From Streptomyces xanthii (GTDB taxonomy: Bacteria; Actinomycetota; Actinomycetes; Streptomycetales; Streptomycetaceae), in the NCBI RefSeq assembly GCF_014621695.1, contig NZ_CP061281.1, forward strand, positions 6,076,001 through 6,140,000: a DNA stretch of 64,000 nt. Reading direction: 5' to 3'. This document shows, piece by piece, positions 60,512-64,000 of the stretch (within the stretch, counting starts at the first letter, position 1; each line of letters begins with the position of its first letter). The notes below the pieces were generated by a model, which made no database searches, had not been told where the DNA came from, and saw only the letters and a program-made list of their open reading frames with translations. A program made the position numbers and the translations under genes.

Positions 60512-61399
60512 ATGTCCGCTTCCAGCCTCCCCGACGTCGTCCTGTGGTCGATACCCGCCTTCGTGCTGCTCACCGTCGTCGAGATCGTCTCCGTACGGAT
60601 CCATCCCGACGAGGACGCCGCCGGGTACGAGACCAAGGACGCGGCCACCAGCATCACCATGGGGCTCGGCAGCCTCGTCTTCGACTTCCTGTGGAAGATC
60701 CCGATCGTCGCCATCTACACGGCGGTCTACGAGCTGACCCCGCTGCGCGTGCCGATCCTGTGGTGGACGCTCCCGCTGATCCTGCTCGGCCAGGACTTCT
60801 TCTACTACTGGCAGCACCGCGGCCACCACGTCATCCGCATCCTGTGGGCCTGCCACGTCGTGCACCACAGCAGCCGCAAGTTCAACCTCTCCACGGCGCT
60901 GCGCCAGCCCTGGACGAGCCTCACCGGCTGGCCCTTCTACCTGCCGCTGATCGCGCTCGGCGTCCACCCGGCCGCCCTGGCCTTCTGCTACTCGGTCAAC
61001 CTCGTGTACCAGTTCTGGATCCACACCGAGCGCATCGACAAGATGTGGCGCCCCTTCGAGTTCCTCTTCAACACCCCCTCGCACCACCGCGTCCACCACG
61101 CCTCGCAGGGCGGCTACCTGGACCGCAACTTCGGCGGCATCCTCATCGTCTGGGACCGCCTCTTCGGCTCCTGGGTCGCCGAGACCGAGCGCCCCGTCTT
61201 CGGCCTCACCAAGAACATCGCCACCCACAACCCGCTGCGCGTCGCCACCCACGAGTACGCGGCCATCGCCCGCGACCTCAAGAGCGCGGACAGCTGGCGC
61301 GAGCGCGCCGGACGGGTCTTCCGCGGCCCCGGCTGGCAGCCCGAGCCGGCCGCCGCGCCCGCCGCCGCCCCGCAGCAGGTCACCGAGGGAGCCGCGTGA
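60512..61399 (+). CDS. AGMO-like fatty acid hydroxylase family protein
   Basis: The 295-residue membrane protein of the fatty-acid-hydroxylase/sterol-desaturase superfamily has the di-iron His clusters HRGHH (102-106), HVVHH (115-119) and HHRVHH (191-196). The surrounding segments LSTALRQPW, YQFWIHTE and FNTPSHHRVHHASQGGYLD resemble the alkylglycerol monooxygenase (TMEM195) subgroup more than sterol desaturases, judged from memory. It overlaps the lysoplasmalogenase gene by four bases. Ether-lipid oxidation is the inferred role. Confidence 0.75.
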   Translation: MSASSLPDVVLWSIPAFVLLTVVEIVSVRIHPDEDAAGYETKDAATSITMGLGSLVFDFLWKIPIVAIYTAVYELTPLRVPILWWTLPLILLGQDFFYYWQHRGHHVIRILWACHVVHHSSRKFNLSTALRQPWTSLTGWPFYLPLIALGVHPAALAFCYSVNLVYQFWIHTERIDKMWRPFEFLFNTPSHHRVHHASQGGYLDRNFGGILIVWDRLFGSWVAETERPVFGLTKNIATHNPLRVATHEYAAIARDLKSADSWRERAGRVFRGPGWQPEPAAAPAAAPQQVTEGAA

Positions 61400-62070
61400 A
61401 CCTGCCCGCCGCCCTGCGCACCGCCTTCTTCGCCCTGTGCGCGACCGACCTCGTCGCGCTCCTGGCCGACGTCCACGCCGTCCACGTGGCCGTCAAGCCG
61501 CTCCTGATGCTCGTCCTGATCGCCTACGTGATCGCGTGCGGCGGGCCCCGCCTGCTGTCCGTCGCGCTGCTGTTCGGCTGGGGCGGCGACGTCCTGCTCC
61601 TGTTCGACCACGACCTGGCGTTCCTCGCCGGCATGGGCTCCTTCGCCGCCGGACACATCTGCTACCTGCTGCTCTTCAAGCGGAACGGGAAGCCACGCCC
61701 GCCCGGCACGATGCTCGGCGTCGTCTACTGCGTGGTGCTCGTCAACACCGTCGCCGCGCTGTGGCCCGACCTGCCCGCAGACCTGCGGATCCCGGTCGCC
61801 GCCTACAGCGTGCTGCTCACCGCCATGGCGTTCGGCTCCTCCCGGCTCGGCAAGGTGGCCGGCATCGGCGGCGCCCTGTTCCTGCTGTCCGACACACTCA
61901 TCGCCATGGGAGTGGCCGAGTGGCCGGCCCTGCCCCGCCCCGACTTCTGGGTCATGCTCACCTACGTGGCGGCCCAGTACCTGCTGGCCCAGGGAGCCCT
62001 CGAAGAGCGGACGGCGCAAAGGGCGGCGTACGGTGAGGAGCGGGCCGAGACCCGGCCCACCCCGCACTGA
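61396..62070 (+). CDS. Lysoplasmalogenase (TMEM86/YhhN family)
   Basis: The 224-residue protein has about seven to eight membrane helices and the family segments KPLLMLVLIAYVI near residue 35, FGWGGDVLLLF near 60 with the catalytic-site Asp, and LFLLSDTLIA near 161 with a second Asp. YhhN/TMEM86 enzymes hydrolyse the vinyl ether of lysoplasmalogens to an aldehyde and glycerophospho-base. The GTG start overlaps the hydroxylase stop as GTGA, indicating translational coupling. Confidence 0.82.
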   Translation: MNLPAALRTAFFALCATDLVALLADVHAVHVAVKPLLMLVLIAYVIACGGPRLLSVALLFGWGGDVLLLFDHDLAFLAGMGSFAAGHICYLLLFKRNGKPRPPGTMLGVVYCVVLVNTVAALWPDLPADLRIPVAAYSVLLTAMAFGSSRLGKVAGIGGALFLLSDTLIAMGVAEWPALPRPDFWVMLTYVAAQYLLAQGALEERTAQRAAYGEERAETRPTPH

Positions 62071-62086
62071 CCTGCAAGGACACCCC

Positions 62087-63130
62087 ATGCGCGCCACCAC
62101 CATCCACGCCCCCTACGACATGCGGGTCGAGGACGTCCCCGAGCCCGTCGTCGTGCTGCCCACGGACGCCGTGGTGCGCGTCCTGCGCGCCTGCATCTGC
62201 GGCAGCGACCTGTGGGCGTACCGGGGCGAGGCCGCGCGGGAGCCGGGGCAGCGCATCGGCCACGAGTTCCTCGGGATCGTCGAGGAGACCGGCGGCGAGG
62301 TGGCCGGGGTCCGGCGCGGCGACCTCGTCGTGGCGCCCTTCATGTGGTCCGACGGCGTGTGCGACTACTGCCGCGAGGGCCTGACCACCTCCTGCGTGCA
62401 CGGCGGCTTCTGGGGCGCGGTCGGCTACGACGGCGGCCAGGGCGAGGCCGTGCGCGTCCCGTTCGCCGACGGCACCCTCGTACGGCTGCCGTCCGACGCC
62501 GCGTCCGACGACCACCTGCTGTCCGCACTCCTGACGCTCTCCGACGTGATGGGCACCGGCCACCACGCGGCCCTCGGCGCGGGCGTCCGCGAGGGCTCCA
62601 CCGTCGCCGTCGTCGGCGACGGAGCCGTGGGCCTGTGCGCCGTCCTCGCGGCCAAGCGGCTCGGCGCCGAGCGGATCATCGCGCTCGGCCGCCACGAGGC
62701 CCGCACGGACATCGCCCGCCGCTTCGGCGCCACCGACGTCGTCGCCGCACGCGGCGAGGCGGCCGTCGAGGCGGTCCGCGAGCTCACCGGCGGCCAGGGC
62801 GCGCACGCCGTCGTCGAGGCCGTCGGCACCGAGCAGTCCATGAACACCGCCGTGCACATCACCCGCGACGGCGGCGCCGTCGGCTTCGTCGGCGTCCCGC
62901 ACGGCAGCGCCACCGGACTCGACCTGACCGTCATGTTCGACCGGAACATCGCGCTGCGCGGCGGCGTCGCCCCGGTGCGCACCTACATCCCGCAGCTGCT
63001 GCCCGACGTCCTGAACGGCACGATCGACCCGTCGCCCGTCTTCGACCTGACCGTCGGCATCGAGGACGTCCCGGCCGGCTACAAGGCGATGGACGAGCGC
63101 ACCGCCCTCAAGGTCCTCGTCACCAACTGA
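62087..63130 (+). CDS. Zinc-dependent alcohol dehydrogenase family protein
   Basis: The 347-residue MDR dehydrogenase has CICGSDLWAYRG near residue 36 (catalytic zinc Cys), GHEFLGIVEE near 61, structural-zinc cysteines around CDYCREGLTTSC near 95, and the NAD(P)-binding VVGDGAVGLCAVL near 177. It follows the lysoplasmalogenase gene by 16 bases with AAGGA upstream, so it may process the released aldehyde or alcohol. Confidence 0.85.
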   Translation: MRATTIHAPYDMRVEDVPEPVVVLPTDAVVRVLRACICGSDLWAYRGEAAREPGQRIGHEFLGIVEETGGEVAGVRRGDLVVAPFMWSDGVCDYCREGLTTSCVHGGFWGAVGYDGGQGEAVRVPFADGTLVRLPSDAASDDHLLSALLTLSDVMGTGHHAALGAGVREGSTVAVVGDGAVGLCAVLAAKRLGAERIIALGRHEARTDIARRFGATDVVAARGEAAVEAVRELTGGQGAHAVVEAVGTEQSMNTAVHITRDGGAVGFVGVPHGSATGLDLTVMFDRNIALRGGVAPVRTYIPQLLPDVLNGTIDPSPVFDLTVGIEDVPAGYKAMDERTALKVLVTN

Positions 63131-63148
63131 CCCGCGCGGGGCGGGGTC

Positions 63149-64000
63149 TCACCAGCGGATCGGGAGCGGCACCGCCGTCAGCACCGCCGACACCGCCACC
63201 ACGGCCCCGAGCACCACGACCTCCGCACGCGCGGGCACGTACGCGCGCGTGCGGAGGCGCGCCCCGTCCCGGCCGAGCCGGAGCCGCGCGGCCAGGGCGA
63301 GCCCGGCGACGACCGCGACGAGCAGCACCTTCGCCAGCAGGGTCCGCCCGTACGCCGTCCCGGTCAGCTGGTCCAGGACGGTGCCGGGCGGCATCCGGCG
63401 CAGCGTGCTGCACAACCCGGTCGCGGTCAGGGCGGCGAGCAGCAGCGCGGCCACGCGCGCGTAGCGGCTCAGCAGCGCGGTGCCGGCCCCGGGGTCGCAC
63501 GCGCGCCAGGCGCGCAGGGTGCGCAGCGCGTACAGCAGTCCGCCGACCCACAGGGACGCGCACGTCAGATGCACGAGCGTGAGCCCCGACCCGAGCAACG
63601 CGCTGTCCTCGGTGGGCGGATGCGCGCGCAGCGCCTCCGCGACCACCACCGCGGCCAGCGGCAGCAGTGCCCGGCCCGGCCGGCTGGAGCGCGCGCACAG
63701 GGCCGCCACGAGGAAGGCGTTGACCTCCAGGAGGGCGAGCGTGCCGTCGCGCGTCCCGTAGAGGCCGCCGACGTCCAGGTCGCCGAGGCCGCTCGGGATC
63801 AGGTTCCCCGCGGCCACCACGGCGGCCAGCCCGAGCGCGGCGGCGAACCCGGCCCACGCGGCGTACGCGGACCACCGGCGCGGCGCCCGCAGCTCCGGGG
63901 CCGTGCGCCGGGCCAGGAACCCCGCGAACAGCTCGCCCGCCTGCACGCTCAGCGCCGCGAACAGGACCGTGCGCAGCAGGGAGATCCCGCCCGTGCCCGG
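63149..64000 (-). CDS. CopD-domain membrane protein (partial)
   Basis: The visible 283 residues form a multi-helix membrane protein with a CopD/YcnJ-type region (LTLVHLTCASLWVGGLLYAL, SRYARVAALLLAALTATGL, GRTLLAKVLLV). The frame stays open to the window edge with hydrophobic coding (GISLLRTVLFAALS), so the true start lies outside. Likely copper import or an associated function. Confidence 0.8.
   Translation of the reverse strand, partial: PGTGGISLLRTVLFAALSVQAGELFAGFLARRTAPELRAPRRWSAYAAWAGFAAALGLAAVVAAGNLIPSGLGDLDVGGLYGTRDGTLALLEVNAFLVAALCARSSRPGRALLPLAAVVVAEALRAHPPTEDSALLGSGLTLVHLTCASLWVGGLLYALRTLRAWRACDPGAGTALLSRYARVAALLLAALTATGLCSTLRRMPPGTVLDQLTGTAYGRTLLAKVLLVAVVAGLALAARLRLGRDGARLRTRAYVPARAEVVVLGAVVAVSAVLTAVPLPIRW

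Overview
The window is high-GC actinobacterial chromosome, almost certainly Streptomyces. The evidence is the extreme third-position GC bias, frequent GTG starts, tight head-to-tail genes, and the gene set: ectABCD, a riboswitch-controlled cobalamin cluster, an LAETG-anchored surface protein, a Pit phosphate carrier, a Gbn-like nucleoid protein and an Asp23/AmaP cluster. From memory, the order ect / LAETG protein / cob / pit / ABC-F / gbn / enoyl-CoA hydratase resembles the Streptomyces coelicolor core chromosome. No rRNA, true tRNA, insertion sequence or prophage was seen.

Layout. 1-4.8 kb: a PhoX-like secreted phosphatase, two tandem Y-RNA-like genes, their Ro60-type partner (rsr) and a double-TerD protein. 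4.8-9.6 kb: divergent uronate-catabolism genes (udh-like; kdgD plus a coupled unknown) and a membrane transporter. 9.6-15.7 kb: a secreted HAD acid phosphatase behind a PHO-box-like repeat, a lone class B penicillin-binding protein and a membrane protein/histidine kinase/response regulator operon. 15.8-20.8 kb: IclR regulator divergent from ketoglutarate-semialdehyde dehydrogenase (the last step of the uronate route), then a DsbA-like protein and an aminotransferase. 20.9-24.1 kb: ectABCD on the minus strand. 24.5-28 kb: aminotransferase, amidohydrolase, LAETG surface protein. 28.2-37.7 kb: cobalamin genes on the minus strand (cobC fusion, cobE, cobB, cobO, chelatase, cobQ, cobD) interrupted by a plus-strand ZIP transporter, with a cobalamin riboswitch at the head and an orphan two-repeat CRISPR-like unit inside. 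37.8-40.3 kb: pit operon with PHO-box repeats, GH25 lysozyme. 40.4-48.2 kb: aldolase, hydrolase, HEAT-like protein, zinc metalloprotease, ABC-F protein with a possible leader peptide, gbn, enoyl-CoA hydratase. 48.2-51.3 kb: Asp23/AmaP envelope cluster. 51.6-55.3 kb: SDR, SURF1, small zinc-type protein, DnaQ-like exonuclease, TetR. 55.4-59.7 kb: a TetR-flanked catabolic operon of unknown substrate. 59.7-64 kb: VIT/CCC1 transporter, an AGMO-like hydroxylase translationally coupled to a TMEM86-type lysoplasmalogenase, a zinc alcohol dehydrogenase and a CopD-like protein cut by the window edge.

How the parts connect. Phosphate economy recurs: PhoX, the HAD phosphatase and Pit, the last two with 11-bp direct repeats of PhoP type. 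Uronate breakdown is split between two loci about 10 kb apart. The strongest unusual signal is at 1.53-1.77 kb: a compact Ro-binding-type stem RNA followed at once by a second RNA with the same stem capped by a complete, circularly permuted tRNA-like fold, directly upstream of the Ro-family gene. Other signals are a three-copy cloverleaf intergenic repeat, a GATC cluster with a perfect palindrome upstream of gbn, the single-spacer I-E-like CRISPR remnant, the AGMO/TMEM86 pair, and ten start codons preceded by a -10-like hexamer at a fixed leaderless spacing.
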